The notes beneath the pieces are model-generated. The model saw only the letters and a program-made list of their open reading frames with translations, searched no databases and was not told the origin of the DNA. The position numbers and the translations under genes were made by a program. Positions 7,001 to 7,484 of a DNA stretch of 7,484 bases are shown here, piece by piece; positions within the stretch are counted from its first letter, which is position 1, and each line of letters opens with the position of its first letter. Source of the stretch: Desulfobulbaceae bacterium. GTDB lineage: Bacteria > Desulfobacterota > Desulfobulbia > Desulfobulbales > Desulfobulbaceae. The stretch is taken from contig SKJK01000278.1 in NCBI GenBank assembly GCA_007121995.1, positions 1 through 7,484 of the forward strand. Direction: 5' to 3'.

Positions 7001-7484
7001 ATGGCTTCGGCCCCGGAAGTGGTTATTACCCGTCAGGCCGAAGAACTGGAAGAACTGTTTTACCAGCGGACCAAGATCAGCCTGTGGCTCGGTATTGTCT
7101 TTTTTTCGCTCTTTTCTTTGCTTGATTTTATCTGCTGCCGCCCACAATTTCCGCTGTTCTTTTTTTGGCGGCTCTGTTTTGTTCTGCTGCTGTTCGCCTT
7201 AATCCTGCTCTTAACCTTGCCCCGGTTCCGACGTCACACCCGGTTGTTTATGTACAGCGCCATGCTGCTTGGCGCCCTTACTATCTCGCTGATGACGGTT
7301 CAATTGGGCGGCTTTGCTTCCGGGTACTATGTCGGTATTCTGTTGATGATCGCCGGCGGTTTTTCCGTCCTGCCGCTCGATGTCCGCCATGCGTTGTTTC
7401 TCGGCAGCACCATGTATCTTGTGTACGTCTCCACCGTGTACCTCGGCTCCCGGCCCCTCGACGATCAGGCCCTGGCCCAGGTCG
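7001..7484 (+). CDS. Multi-helix membrane protein, probable N-terminal sensor region (partial)
   Basis: The first 161 residues are present and the frame is open at the window edge. After a short acidic amphipathic N-terminus (VITRQAEELEELFYQRTK), there are about five hydrophobic segments: residues 27-43, 53-74, 83-101, 109-125 and 130-147. The block LMTVQLGGFASGYYVGILLMIAGG resembles a G-G-x-x-S-x-Y-Y-x-G-L pattern that I associate with N-terminal membrane domains of sensor histidine kinases, adenylate/guanylate cyclases and diguanylate cyclases. The family assignment is therefore a suggestion; the output domain is outside the window. The gene starts three nt after the methyltransferase stop, behind a strong ribosome-binding site, so the two proteins are very likely made together. 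By analogy with the Ralstonia phcB-phcS arrangement it could be the receptor for the product of the upstream enzyme. A transporter or other membrane protein is not excluded. Confidence 0.7.
   Translation, partial: MASAPEVVITRQAEELEELFYQRTKISLWLGIVFFSLFSLLDFICCRPQFPLFFFWRLCFVLLLFALILLLTLPRFRRHTRLFMYSAMLLGALTISLMTVQLGGFASGYYVGILLMIAGGFSVLPLDVRHALFLGSTMYLVYVSTVYLGSRPLDDQALAQV

Overview
The window looks like ordinary chromosome of a Gram-negative bacterium with moderately high GC. A FadL-type outer-membrane protein with a signal peptide shows there is an outer membrane. The gene mix (solo short HyuA-type protein, ClsB-like cardiolipin synthase, cyclic-nucleotide-domain methyltransferase) would suit a Desulfobacterota-like organism, but that placement is an impression from gene content. 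No phage, insertion sequence, CRISPR array, tRNA or rRNA was seen.

Layout. Positions 2-148 (+) are the C-terminal end of a hotdog-fold acyl-CoA thioesterase. After a short convergent gap come two minus-strand genes: a 542-residue hydantoinase/oxoprolinase (HyuA) family protein (270-1898) and a phospholipase D-type cardiolipin synthase (2127-3407). A divergent intergenic region leads to plus-strand genes: a 94-residue YjdJ-type N-acetyltransferase (3541-3825), a FadL/OMPP1/TodX outer-membrane transporter (4046-5359), a 507-residue protein joining an N-terminal cyclic-nucleotide-binding domain to a C-terminal SAM methyltransferase domain (5474-6997), and the first 161 residues of a multi-helix membrane protein (7001 to the window edge). 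That last gene is translationally coupled to the methyltransferase gene.

The most interesting part is 4.0-7.48 kb. The methyltransferase half resembles proteins annotated as extracellular factor (3-hydroxypalmitic acid methyl ester) biosynthesis proteins, the group that includes Ralstonia PhcB. The coupled downstream gene starts with an array of transmembrane helices of the kind found at the N-terminus of sensor kinases or cyclases. With FadL next door, the set reads as a possible fatty-acid-derived signalling module: a methyl-ester synthase controlled by a nucleotide ligand, an outer-membrane lipid channel and a membrane receptor. This is inference from domains and gene order. The sensor's output domain lies beyond the window.

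A 24-bp element with one mismatch occurs twice, at 206-229 and 5363-5386, both times just downstream of a plus-strand stop codon and in the same orientation. None of the genes explains it.
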